Positions 7,267 through 14,185 of a stretch of 14,260 nt of DNA are shown one piece after another (the stretch's first letter is position 1; every line of letters starts with the position of its first letter). The notes under the pieces are model-generated. The model did not search any database and was not told the DNA's origin. It saw nothing but the letters and a program-made list of their open reading frames with translations. This DNA comes from an uncultured Clostridia bacterium (GTDB taxonomy: Bacteria > Bacillota > Clostridia > Oscillospirales > Oscillospiraceae). The stretch lies in assembly GCA_945918815.1 (NCBI GenBank), contig CAMEIU010000037.1, positions 1-14,260 of the forward strand, given 5' to 3'. The translations under genes were made by a program, and so were the position numbers.

Positions 7267-7280
7267 TTAAAACGTTCTAA
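7267..7280. promoter_or_regulatory. LacI-family operator, second site upstream of the regulator promoter
   Basis: TTAAAACGTTCTAA differs from the perfect operator at 7094-7107 by one base. It ends 19 bases before the -35 box of the regulator gene. The centres of the two sites are 173 bases apart, so a DNA loop across the control region is possible. A role in autoregulation is inferred. Confidence 0.65.
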
Positions 7281-7299
7281 ATGAAAATAAAAATGGCTA

Positions 7300-7328
7300 T
7301 TGACATTTTTCGAGAGGCGGTTTATGCT
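7300..7328 (+). promoter_or_regulatory. Sigma-A promoter of the lacI-type operon
   Basis: TTGACA (7300-7305), a 17-base spacer and TATGCT (7323-7328) form a near-consensus housekeeping promoter. Transcription would start near 7335, which makes the ATG at 7337 practically leaderless and supports the ATG at 7370, behind a proper ribosome site, as the real start of the regulator. Confidence 0.75.
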
Positions 7329-7369
7329 AGTGACAGATGAAACAATCCCATGCGGAGGAGGAGAACCAC

Positions 7370-8404
7370 ATGGTTTCCATCAAAGATGTGGCAAAGCTGG
7401 CGGGCGTGTCCCCCAGCACGGTCTCCCTGGTGATCAACGGCAGCGATCTGGTCAAGCATGAAACGGCCTATAAGGTCCGCCAGGCCATCGAGCAGCTGCA
7501 CTATGTACCCAATCAGGCGGCGCGGTCCCTGGTGACCAAGGAAAAGAAGGTCATCAGCCTGATCCGAATCTCCAACAGCGCCTCCCCTAAGGCGGAGGAG
7601 GATATGTTCGATTTTTCCGTGGACACGCTGGTGATGGATATGCTGCCGGGGGTGCAGAGCGTCCTCTCCCAGCACGGCTACAGCCTGCTGATCAATCTGT
7701 TCGTGTCCCTGGACACGCCTTTGGACCGGATCGATGTATTCGACAAGGCGAAAATTGACGGTGCGATCTTCGTAGGCGGCATGATTACGGAGCAGACCCA
7801 GGAGGCCATCCGCACCTCGGGCATTCCCTCCGTGCTGGCCTACTCCCGGTGCAAAAGCACCGACTACATTGACACGGACCCGGAGGAGGGCATGTATCTG
7901 GCGACCCGGTATCTTATTGAGAACGGGCACCGGGACATGGTTCTCATAAACGGCCCGACCATTTCCCAGACCACGGAGCTGAAGCTTCACGGATATATCC
8001 GCGCGCTGGAGGAGGCGGGACTGCCCTACCGGCCGGACTGGGTCCGAAACGCGGATTTCATCGGCCGCGCGGCCTACAATGCCATGGCGGCCCTGTGGGA
8101 CCAGGGCATCCGGCCCACCGGCGTGGTGGCCAGCTGCGACAACTGCGCGCTGGGCGTCTACCGGTTTTTGTATGAGCAGGGGCTATCCTGCCCGCGGGAT
8201 ATCTCCATTGTGGGCTACGAATCCAGCCTCCTGTCCATGCACTGCGTGCCGCCCATGACATCGGTGTGCGTCAGCAAGCGGGAGATCGGCGAGGAGGCGG
8301 CCCGGGTGCTTTTGAACCGGATTCGGAACCCCAAGGCCAAGCCGGTGAACATGGTGCTGCCCCCTAGGCTCAGCCTGCGGGACTCCGTGGCACGCATCCC
8401 ATAA
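7370..8404 (+). CDS. LacI/GalR-family transcriptional regulator
   Basis: 344-residue DNA-binding regulator. The N-terminus MVSIKDVAKLAGVSPSTVSL is a classic LacI helix-turn-helix (residues ~4-23), followed by the hinge helix YVPNQAARSL (45-54). The rest is a periplasmic-binding-protein-like ligand domain with typical strands such as DGAIFVGG, IPSVLAYSR, GVVASCDNCALGVYRFL and DISIVGYESS. The start at 7370 follows a GGAGGAGG site by 7 bases. It is probably a repressor released by a sugar-like or metabolite inducer. Its likely sites are the palindromes at 7094 and 7267, and it would control both the divergent permease unit and its own operon. The FAD oxidoreductase gene follows after 60 bases in the same direction. 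Confidence 0.92.
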   Translation: MVSIKDVAKLAGVSPSTVSLVINGSDLVKHETAYKVRQAIEQLHYVPNQAARSLVTKEKKVISLIRISNSASPKAEEDMFDFSVDTLVMDMLPGVQSVLSQHGYSLLINLFVSLDTPLDRIDVFDKAKIDGAIFVGGMITEQTQEAIRTSGIPSVLAYSRCKSTDYIDTDPEEGMYLATRYLIENGHRDMVLINGPTISQTTELKLHGYIRALEEAGLPYRPDWVRNADFIGRAAYNAMAALWDQGIRPTGVVASCDNCALGVYRFLYEQGLSCPRDISIVGYESSLLSMHCVPPMTSVCVSKREIGEEAARVLLNRIRNPKAKPVNMVLPPRLSLRDSVARIP

Positions 8405-8464
8405 AAAACAGCGAGATACAGAGGCCCGGAATTCTGTCCAATCTGCAGGAAGGAAGGGAATCTG

Positions 8465-9838
8465 ATGAAACAGACCATCTTAGAACCAGCAAAAACAATT
8501 CCGGTTCTGGCAGAGGCCGACGTCGTTGTGGCAGGCGGCGGCCCATCCGGGGTCATGGCCGCTGTGGCAGCGGCCCGGCACGGTGCCAGAACCATCCTCG
8601 TGGAGCGGTTTTCCTGCCTGGGCGGCGTAGCCACCATGGGCTTGCCGATTCAGGGCTACTGCGCGGAAAACGGGGAACAAATCGTCATGGGCCTGCCGGA
8701 GGAATTCCGGCAGCGGCTGACGGCCAAGGGCGGCGCGGTGGACCACTTTGTCCCCTGCAAAATGCACAATCCGTTTCTGGTGGTGTCGCCGGAGGCCGTG
8801 AAGAACGTGTGCCAGGAAATGCTGCTGGAGGCCGGCGTCACCGTGCTGCTGGACACCGTGGCGGTGGACGTGGCGGGAACGCCGGACCATCTGGAGGCGA
8901 TCCTGGTGGAGGGCAAATCCGGCCGTCAGGCCATTCTGGGCCGCTTCTTCATCGACGCCACCGGCGACGCAGATCTGGTAGCCCGGGCGGGGCTTCCCTA
9001 CACCCTGGCCGCGCCGGAGGAGCTGCAGGCCAGCACCCTGGGCGTCATTCTGTCCGGCGTGGACAAGCATGCGATTCAGAAGCACCTGCTGGAGGATCCC
9101 GCCTATTATGACCTGTATCCCATGCTGCCGCGGGAGCAGATCGCCCATGCGGACTATTACATCATGGCGGGCCTGAGTAACGTGGCCCGGCGGGCGACCC
9201 AGGAGGGGCGGTTCAAGGAACTGTACGGCATGGTCAACTTTGTCACCCTGCCGGAGCCGGATATGATGTATGTCAACACGGTCCATGTCAGCGGCCGCAG
9301 CCCCTGCGACACGGCGGAGCTCTCTGCCCTGGAGCTGGCGGCCCGGACCCAGACGGAGACGGTCCTGGCGTTCCTACGGGAATACGTGCCAGGCTTCCAG
9401 GATGCGGTGGTGGTTTCCACCGGCCCGTGGCTGGGCATCCGGGAGAGCCGGATCATCGACGGCGTGGAGCGGCTGACCATCGAGGATATCCGCGCCGGAC
9501 ATATTTCCGACAAAGCCATCGCGCTGGGCGGCTATCCCTATGACTTCCACCAGCAGGACGTGGGCGACAACAAGGTCCAGTTCCACAAGGTTCCCATCTA
9601 CGGCATCCCCTACGGCTGTCTGATCCCCAAGGGAGCGGGCAACCTGCTGGTGGCCGGAAAGACCATTTCCGCCACCCGGGAAGCCATGTGTTCCTCCCGG
9701 GTCATGGCCCAGTGCATGGCCGAGGGCCAGGCGGCCGGTACGGCGGCAGCCATGTGCGCGGCCTCCGGCTGCGCGGCCCCGGCGTTGGATATTGCTTTGC
9801 TGCGCCAGACGCTGCTGCGCGACGGCGCGGCGCTGTAG
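8465..9838 (+). CDS. FAD-dependent oxidoreductase (FAD_oxidored-type)
   Basis: 457-residue flavoprotein. Residues 18-47 form the dinucleotide-binding fold (ADVVVAGGGPSGVMAAVAAA ending in the ribose-binding Glu of ILVE). FIDATGDADLVARAG at 162-176 and the C-terminal GNLLVAGKTISATREAMCSS plus RVMAQCMAEGQAAGTAA are characteristic of the FAD_oxidored family, whose members mostly have unknown substrates. No signal peptide is present, so it should act in the cytosol. The N-terminal CLGGVATMG after the Rossmann unit is also a family feature. Start at 8465 with AAGGAAGGG upstream. It lies between the LacI-type gene and the zinc dehydrogenase (15-base gap), most likely one transcript. It probably oxidises or reduces an intermediate of the pathway started by the permease; the substrate is unknown. 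Confidence 0.88.
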   Translation: MKQTILEPAKTIPVLAEADVVVAGGGPSGVMAAVAAARHGARTILVERFSCLGGVATMGLPIQGYCAENGEQIVMGLPEEFRQRLTAKGGAVDHFVPCKMHNPFLVVSPEAVKNVCQEMLLEAGVTVLLDTVAVDVAGTPDHLEAILVEGKSGRQAILGRFFIDATGDADLVARAGLPYTLAAPEELQASTLGVILSGVDKHAIQKHLLEDPAYYDLYPMLPREQIAHADYYIMAGLSNVARRATQEGRFKELYGMVNFVTLPEPDMMYVNTVHVSGRSPCDTAELSALELAARTQTETVLAFLREYVPGFQDAVVVSTGPWLGIRESRIIDGVERLTIEDIRAGHISDKAIALGGYPYDFHQQDVGDNKVQFHKVPIYGIPYGCLIPKGAGNLLVAGKTISATREAMCSSRVMAQCMAEGQAAGTAAAMCAASGCAAPALDIALLRQTLLRDGAAL

Positions 9839-9853
9839 AGAGGCGGTGCGGCA

Positions 9854-10924
9854 GTGGAGATTCCCAAGAAAATGAAAGCCCTGGTGGCCCGGGGCGTCAG
9901 AGATTACGGCCTGGAAGAGGTGGACGTGCCGCGGCTGGAGGACGGAGACATCCTCATTCGGACGGAGGCCTGCGGAATCTGTGCCGGCGACGTCAAGGCC
10001 AGTCACGGCACCGCCCGGTTCTGGGGCGGCGACGGAATGCCCGGCTTCTGCAAGCCGCCGTTTATTCCGGGGCATGAATTCGTGGGCCGGATTGTGGCCA
10101 TGGGCGGCCGGCCGCCGGAGGGCTTCCACATCGGCGACCGCGTGGTTTCCGAGCAGATCGTGCCCTGCGGCCATTGCTGGTACTGCCGCCGCGGTATGCA
10201 CTGGCTGTGCGATCCTCACGATGTTTACGGCTTCAAAAACTATCTCAACGGCGGCATGGCGGAGTATGTGCGCCTGCCGAAGGGCTCCATCAACTACCAT
10301 GTGCCGGAAGCTCTGACCATGGAGCAGGCGGTCCTGATCGAGCCTCTGTCCTGCTCTCTCCACGGCGTGGAGCAGTCCGGCGCCACGGACCAGGACGTGG
10401 TGGTCCTGGCCGGCGCGGGGACTTTGGGTCTGGGCATGGTCAACGCCCTGCGGCTCCGGCGGCCCAAGCGGCTGATTGTGCTGGATATGAACGAGGAACG
10501 GCTGGAAATGGCGAAAAAATGCGGCGCAGACGTGGTCCTGAATCCGGCCGCCTGCCATGCGGCGGAGGAAGTTCTGTCCATGACCGACGGCCTCGGCTGC
10601 GACATCTATATCGAGGCCACGGGCCATCCCGCCGCCGTGCAGCAGGGCCTGGACATGATCCGCAAGGGCGGCGTGTTCGTAGAATTTTCCGTCATGAGCG
10701 GCCCGTCCACCATCGACTGGAGCATCATCGGCGACACCAAGGAGCTGACCATCCGCGGCTCCCAGCTGAGCCCCCACTGCTTTGCCCGGACCATAGAAAG
10801 CCTGACGGCGGGAGAACTGGTCACCGACGGGATCGTCAGCCAAGTGTTCCCGCTGGAGGATTGGCAAAAAGCCTACGAAATGGCCCAATCAGGCAAAGCA
10901 CTCAAAGTTGTGCTGGTGCCGTAG
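9854..10924 (+). CDS. Zinc-dependent alcohol dehydrogenase, erythritol/L-threitol dehydrogenase-like
   Basis: 356-residue medium-chain dehydrogenase. The catalytic zinc site is visible as Cys43 (in ACGICAGD), His74-Glu75 (IPGHEFVG) and Glu163 (IEPLSCSLHGVE). The structural zinc site is Cys105, 108, 111 and 119 (CGHCWYCRRGMHWLC). The NAD(P)-binding motif is GAGTLGLG at 187-194. The segments HGTARFWGGDG, SEQIVPCGHC and DVYGFKNYLNGGMAEY recall the erythritol/L-threitol dehydrogenase subgroup, so a polyol or sugar-acid substrate is a reasonable guess, from memory of the family and not tested. The start is taken as GTG at 9854, which gives MEIPKKMKAL as in relatives; the ATG at 9872 is the alternative. 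It is the last gene of the lacI-type operon. A weak CCGGC/GCCGG hairpin at 10927-10949 follows but lacks a good T-run. Confidence 0.88.
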   Translation: MEIPKKMKALVARGVRDYGLEEVDVPRLEDGDILIRTEACGICAGDVKASHGTARFWGGDGMPGFCKPPFIPGHEFVGRIVAMGGRPPEGFHIGDRVVSEQIVPCGHCWYCRRGMHWLCDPHDVYGFKNYLNGGMAEYVRLPKGSINYHVPEALTMEQAVLIEPLSCSLHGVEQSGATDQDVVVLAGAGTLGLGMVNALRLRRPKRLIVLDMNEERLEMAKKCGADVVLNPAACHAAEEVLSMTDGLGCDIYIEATGHPAAVQQGLDMIRKGGVFVEFSVMSGPSTIDWSIIGDTKELTIRGSQLSPHCFARTIESLTAGELVTDGIVSQVFPLEDWQKAYEMAQSGKALKVVLVP

Positions 10925-10985
10925 GACCGGCAAGTCCCCCCCTCGCCGGGTTCCCGATTTTCCGTATCCTTGTTGTGAAAAGCTT

Positions 10986-11060
10986 CTGTATGATCGTGCA
11001 AAGCGCACCCCCGTGTTCTTCGTAGGGGCGGCTATCAGCCGCCCGTATGGGGCACGAGGG
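10986..11060. repeat. Palindromic repeat fragment (inner 'GTAGGGGCG' module)
   Basis: Carries CGTAGGGGCGG with a GGGCGGCT/AGCCGCCC hairpin at 11026-11044, then GTATGGGGCACGAGGG, closely matching 12102-12145. A 13-base word CTGTATGATCGTG (10986-10998) also occurs beside the complete element at 1542-1554. The outer arms are missing, so this looks like a decayed or partial copy between the dehydrogenase and noc-like genes. Confidence 0.65.
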
Positions 11061-11215
11061 CGCGTTCGTTTCTCCACATTTCCACAGAATTCTCAACATG
11101 TTGTATTCTGATAAATTATTTCCCACAGTTTCTAGTGGCTTACTCATTGATTTCGCGGGTTTTTGCGGGGGGCTTGTCCTATAATAAAGCCATCCGATGC
11201 ATAGGAGGAGAGACC
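11061..11215 (+). promoter_or_regulatory. AT-rich upstream region of the noc-like gene with promoter and DnaA-box-like words
   Basis: A TATAAT (11180-11185) lies 31 bases before the noc-like ATG and is a good -10 candidate, but no clear -35 box sits 16-18 bases upstream. Further up, three words are each one mismatch from the DnaA box TTWTNCACA: TTCTCCACA (11070-11078), ATTTCCACA (11078-11086) and TTTCCCACA (11119-11127). Such short words can occur by chance. No dnaA gene is nearby. Confidence 0.4.
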
Positions 11216-12022
11216 ATGCAGAAGAAAGACGGCCGGGCGGTGCTGGAGTCCGGCAGGGTGCAGTTTGTGCGCATTGAGCGCATCCGGCCCAATCCATCCC
11301 AGCCGAGGCGGGTTTTTGATCCGGCGGGCTTGCAGGAGCTGGCGGCGTCCATCCGGCAGTACGGCGTGTTGCAGCCTCTGACGGTGAGAAAGCTGCCCGA
11401 CGGCCTGGAGCTGGTGGCGGGAGAGCGCCGCCTCCGGGCCGCCCGGCTGGCGGGGTTGCGAGAGGTGCCGTGCATTTTTGTCTCCGTGGACGAAATTCAG
11501 TCGGGGATGCTGGCCTTGGTGGAGAATTTGCAGCGCAGGGACCTGGATTACATCGAGGAGGCCGAGGGCCTGGCCAGGCTCATGCGGCTCTATGGCCTCA
11601 GCCAGGAGCAGGCTGCCGCTCAGGTGGGGAAGAGCCAGAGCGCCGTGGCCAACAAGCTGCGGCTCTTGAAGCATCCGCCCCAGGTGCTGGACGCCCTCCG
11701 GGAAAATCACCTGTCCGAGCGGCACGCCAGGGCCCTGCTGCGGCTGCCGGTGGAGCGGAGGCTGGAGGCCATTTCCGTCATTGTGGCCCGGAACATGACC
11801 GTGGCCCAGACGGAGCAGTACATAGACGGCCTCCTGGCCGTGAAGGAGCCGCCGGTGAAGCAGCCGAAATTCGTATTCCGGGACGTGCGGGTGTTCCTCA
11901 ACAGCCTGAACCGGAACCTGGAGCTGATCCGCTCCGCCGGAATCGCCTGCGACTGCGGCAGAGAAGAAAACGAAACCGAGATTGTCCTGACCATCCGCCT
12001 GCCCAAGCAGATGGGGGCGTAG
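11216..12022 (+). CDS. noc: ParB/Noc-family DNA-binding protein, probably nucleoid occlusion protein
   Basis: 268-residue ParB-family CTPase clamp. Residues ~17-35 (FVRIERIRPNPSQPRRVFD) begin the ParB N-domain. GERRLRAARLAG at 69-80 is the CTP-binding C-motif region and ENLQRRDL at 103-110 a further conserved box. The helix-turn-helix lies at about 128-147 (LSQEQAAAQVGKSQSAV), followed by ANKLRLLKHP. The NKLRLLK wording is more like Noc than chromosomal ParB, which usually has SNxLRLL. Noc binds many chromosomal sites and blocks FtsZ assembly over the nucleoid. The start at 11216 follows AGGAGGAG closely; it gives no N-terminal amphipathic helix like that of Bacillus Noc. No parA, rsmG or mnmG is adjacent, so it stands alone here. 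It could be a divergent ParB instead. Confidence 0.8.
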   Translation: MQKKDGRAVLESGRVQFVRIERIRPNPSQPRRVFDPAGLQELAASIRQYGVLQPLTVRKLPDGLELVAGERRLRAARLAGLREVPCIFVSVDEIQSGMLALVENLQRRDLDYIEEAEGLARLMRLYGLSQEQAAAQVGKSQSAVANKLRLLKHPPQVLDALRENHLSERHARALLRLPVERRLEAISVIVARNMTVAQTEQYIDGLLAVKEPPVKQPKFVFRDVRVFLNSLNRNLELIRSAGIACDCGREENETEIVLTIRLPKQMGA

Positions 12023-12028
12023 GAAGCA

Positions 12029-12145
12029 ATGGACAATGGACAATGAATGTGTCCCCTTCGGGGACGGATTTGAATTATTGTTAGCACCCTCGTGCCCCCT
12101 TGTAGGGGCGGCCCCATGTGGCCGCCCGCATGGGGCACGGGGTGT
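12029..12145. repeat. Palindromic repeat copy (left arm plus inner 'GTAGGGGCG' module)
   Basis: Begins six bases after the noc-like stop codon with ATGGACAATGGACAATGAATG, then a GTCCCC/GGGGAC hairpin around TTC (12051-12065), then GGATTTGAATT as in the other copies. A larger stem (12088-12098 with 12132-12142, 10 of 11 bases) encloses GTAGGGGCG and an inner GGGCGGCC/GGCCGCCC hairpin (12106-12127). No inverted right outer arm is visible. The GTCCCC hairpin with its following AT-rich stretch might also end noc transcription, but the T-run is poor. Confidence 0.75.
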
Positions 12146-12285
12146 TTTCGTGAATCCCACAAAAAAACTACACATCGCAGTTGATTTCTGGTGGGATTTG
12201 TATTATTCTAAATCTGTATAAAAGTATCTGTTTGACGGAGCCCTCCGGTCCTCTCGGGGGCGTCCATCGAAAAGGAGAACAAATT
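12146..12285 (+). promoter_or_regulatory. Leader region of metV with inverted repeats and weak promoter candidates
   Basis: An 8-base inverted repeat AATCCCAC / GTGGGATT (12153-12160, 12191-12198) flanks a 30-base interval. TATAAA at 12217-12222 and TATTAT at 12201-12206 are possible -10 boxes, but neither has a clear -35 at proper spacing. Further down, GACG (12234) and CGTC (12261) can pair around a GC-rich segment with CCC/GGG, just before the ribosome site AAAGGAG at 12271. A structured 5' leader is plausible; I cannot match it to a known riboswitch. Confidence 0.35.
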
Positions 12286-12936
12286 ATGATTGTTACGCAG
12301 AAGAAACCCATCGAAGAGCTGATGGCGATGCTGGGCAGCGCCAAGCGGATCGGCATCGTCGGCTGCGGCAGCTGCGCCACGGCCTGCGCCACCGGCGGTG
12401 AGAAGGAAATCAAGGAGCTGAAAGCCTATCTGGAGTCCCAGGGCCGCGAAGTGCCCGTCACTGCCATGGCCGACTACTGCTGCATGAATCTGGGCGTCAA
12501 GGGTACCCTGAAGCCCTTCCAGAACCAGAATCTGGACGCCGTGGTGGTCATGTCCTGCGGCGACGGCGTGCAGACCGTGTCCAACAACATTAAGGTTCCC
12601 TGCTATCCCTCCAACAACACCATGTTCCTGGGCGAGGCCGAGCGGTTCGGCCTGTTCAAGGAAGCCTGCCACCTGTGCGGCAACTGCGTCCTGGGCACCA
12701 CCGGCGGTATCTGTCCCATCACCCGCTGCGCCAAGAGCCTGGTCAACGGCCCCTGCGGCGGCGCCAAGAACGGCAAGTGCGAGGTCAATCCTGAGAACGA
12801 CTGCGCCTGGATCCTGATCTACAACCGCCTGAAGGATCTGAACCAGCTGGAGAAGCTGTCCCAGACCCGCGACGACAAGGGCTATCAGGACGTGTCCTAT
12901 CCGAGAACCATCAACATTAGGGGGAAGAAATCATGA
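12286..12936 (+). CDS. metV: MetV-like methylenetetrahydrofolate reductase partner (MTHFR C-terminal zinc/Fe-S-binding domain)
   Basis: 216-residue cysteine-rich protein of the MTHFR_C / MetV type. In acetogens such as Moorella, MetV pairs with the flavin subunit MetF and is needed for its activity, linking it to the electron donor. Cysteines are arranged as GCGSCATAC (27, 30, 34), DYCC (65-66), SCGDG (91), CHLCGNC (128, 131, 134), GGICPITRC (143, 148) and GPCGGAKNGKC (157, 165), a pattern expected for metal or iron-sulfur binding. The start at 12286 follows AAAGGAG by 8 bases; in-frame codons from 12181 have no ribosome site. The stop codon overlaps the metF start by four bases (ATGA), so the two are translationally coupled. 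No Wood-Ljungdahl genes appear nearby, so a role in methionine methyl supply is as likely as acetogenesis. Confidence 0.9.
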   Translation: MIVTQKKPIEELMAMLGSAKRIGIVGCGSCATACATGGEKEIKELKAYLESQGREVPVTAMADYCCMNLGVKGTLKPFQNQNLDAVVVMSCGDGVQTVSNNIKVPCYPSNNTMFLGEAERFGLFKEACHLCGNCVLGTTGGICPITRCAKSLVNGPCGGAKNGKCEVNPENDCAWILIYNRLKDLNQLEKLSQTRDDKGYQDVSYPRTINIRGKKS

Positions 12937-13859
12937 GCCTGTTAGAGAAAGCACTGGAAAGCGGCAAATTTGGCGTCACCGCTGAAATGGCGCCCCCCAA
13001 GGGTTATGACTTCTCCGAGCAGCTGGAATCCGCCGCCCTTTTGAACGGCAAGGTCCACGGCATCAACGTCACCGACATGCAGTCCGCCAGCCTGAAGGCC
13101 ACCTCTCTGGGCCTGTGCATCAAGCTGAAAGAGGCCGGCTGCGAGCCCATTATCCAGATGACCGGCCGCGACCGCAGCCGTATGGCCATCATGGGCGACA
13201 TGCTGTCCGCCGCCGCCTTCGGCATCGACACCATGCTGGCCCTGACCGGCGACCATCCCACCGTCGGCGACGTGCCCCAGTCCAAGCCCGTCTATGATCT
13301 GGACTCCGTGGGCATCCTGAACATGCTCTCCACCATGGAGATCACCGGCAAGGATTGCGGCGGCAACGACCTGAACCAGACCCCCAGGTTCTACAAGGGC
13401 GCGGCCGTCACCCCGGTCTATGAGCCCGTGTATCTGCAGATCAACAAGCTGAAGCAGAAGGTGGACGCCGGCGCCAAGTACATCCAGACCCAGGGCATCT
13501 TCGACCTGGATCAGTTCAAGCGGTTCCTGGAGCTGGTGGACATGGCCGGCATCAAGACCCACATCATGGCCGGTATCATTCCCCTGAAGGCCGCCGGTAT
13601 GGCCAAGTACATGAATGAGAACGTCCCCGGCATCGCCGTGCCCCAGGACATGATCGACCGCCTGGCCGCGGCCGCCGCCGAAGGCAAGGAAAAGGGCGTC
13701 AAGGGCCTGCCCATGAAGCTGGGCATTGAAATGGCCGCCGAGATGATCGCCAAGATCAAGGACCAGCACCTGTGCGACGGCGTCCACATCATGGCCATCG
13801 GCGCAGAGCGCAACGTCCCCACCATTCTGGAAAAGGCCGGAATCGACATCAACGCGTAA
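12933..13859 (+). CDS. metF: 5,10-methylenetetrahydrofolate reductase, catalytic flavin subunit
   Basis: 308-residue TIM-barrel enzyme that reduces 5,10-methylene-THF to 5-methyl-THF for methionine synthesis or one-carbon metabolism. VTAEMAPPKGYD at 15-26 corresponds to the beta-1 region with the catalytic Glu (E. coli Glu28). Further family features are NVTDMQSASLK, IIQMTGRDRSRMAI, ALTGDHPTVGD (flavin-binding loop, equivalent to LRGDxP), KYIQTQGIFD (folate-binding Gln region) and HIMAGIIPLKAAGMAKYM. GVHIMAIGAE near the C-terminus closes the barrel. The length fits a single-domain bacterial MetF. The start codon overlaps the metV stop (ATGA), with AGGGGGAAG upstream as ribosome site. Pairing with MetV suggests an oxidoreductase of the acetogen type, not the NADH-only E. 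coli type. A strong terminator follows 17 bases after the stop. Confidence 0.95.
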   Translation: MSLLEKALESGKFGVTAEMAPPKGYDFSEQLESAALLNGKVHGINVTDMQSASLKATSLGLCIKLKEAGCEPIIQMTGRDRSRMAIMGDMLSAAAFGIDTMLALTGDHPTVGDVPQSKPVYDLDSVGILNMLSTMEITGKDCGGNDLNQTPRFYKGAAVTPVYEPVYLQINKLKQKVDAGAKYIQTQGIFDLDQFKRFLELVDMAGIKTHIMAGIIPLKAAGMAKYMNENVPGIAVPQDMIDRLAAAAAEGKEKGVKGLPMKLGIEMAAEMIAKIKDQHLCDGVHIMAIGAERNVPTILEKAGIDINA

Positions 13860-13876
13860 ATTTTGCATACAGAGAC

Positions 13877-13912
13877 GGAGCTGCCCTGAATCATTCGGGG
13901 CAGCTCCTTTTT
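13877..13912 (+). terminator. Intrinsic terminator of metV-metF
   Basis: A stem of up to 14 pairs (13877-13890 with 13894-13907; the GGAGCTGCCC core is perfect and one inner pair is T-G) is followed by five T at 13908-13912. The next palindromic repeat starts two bases after the T-run. Confidence 0.92.
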
Positions 13913-13913
13913 G

Positions 13914-14185
13914 AATGGACAATGGACAATGAAGGTGTCGCTTCGCGACGAATTTGAATTGATAGACGTCCCCTTGTGCCCCCTGTAGGGCACGGCCACT
14001 GGACGTGCCGCTGGCAAGGACCTGCGTTTCGGAACCAACTGCCCAACGGCGCGTCGGGTCGCCGCGCCCTACAGTGGGATGGGAGGCGTTGATCCGGGCG
14101 GCAGAGTCACGAGGATGCGGTGCAAGATTTAAAATCATCCGCGAAGCGGATACCACCATTGTCAATTATCAATTGTCAATTCTCC
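13914..14185. repeat. Palindromic repeat copy, composite element with both outer arms
   Basis: Left arm AATGGACAATGGACAATG (from 13914) with a GTCGC/GCGAC hairpin at 13937-13949; right arm, inverted, with ATCCGC/GCGGAT at 14137-14151 and TTGTCAATTATCAATTGTC to about 14181. The inner module 13983-14078 begins CTGTAGGGCACGGCCACTGG and ends with GCCGCGCCCTACAG, an inverted repeat with 13 of 14 bases paired; it matches 836-919. A short stem GTGCCC/GGGCAC (13976-13993) overlaps its edge. No gene is visible in 13860-14260. Confidence 0.85.

Larger units (their letters stand above)
6963..7369. promoter_or_regulatory. AT-rich divergent control region between permease and lacI-type genes
   Basis: About 400 bases without a supportable gene. 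The part from about 7080 to 7300 is much richer in A+T than the flanking genes. It holds two AAAACGTT-centred operators (7094-7107, 7267-7280), a degenerate third candidate (7051-7064), a strong sigma-A-like promoter for the regulator (7300-7328) and candidate minus-strand promoters for the permease. The short open frame at 7051-7263 on the minus strand has no ribosome site and lies across the operators, so it is not called. Confidence 0.75.

Noticed and set aside
9374..10888. 504-codon open frame on the minus strand opposite the dehydrogenase
   Set aside because: Same mirror-frame composition, no ribosome site, and it covers the well-supported FAD oxidoreductase and zinc dehydrogenase genes.
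11135..11215. N-terminal extension of the noc-like protein from a GTG at 11135, which could mimic a membrane-targeting helix
   Set aside because: No ribosome site precedes it, and a TATAAT box and a strong AGGAGGAG site lie within it, pointing to 11216 as the start.
12942..14165. 407-codon open frame on the minus strand opposite metF
   Set aside because: Composition is repetitive (Gly/His/Val/Asp), it runs through a terminator and repeats, and metF on the other strand is unambiguous.
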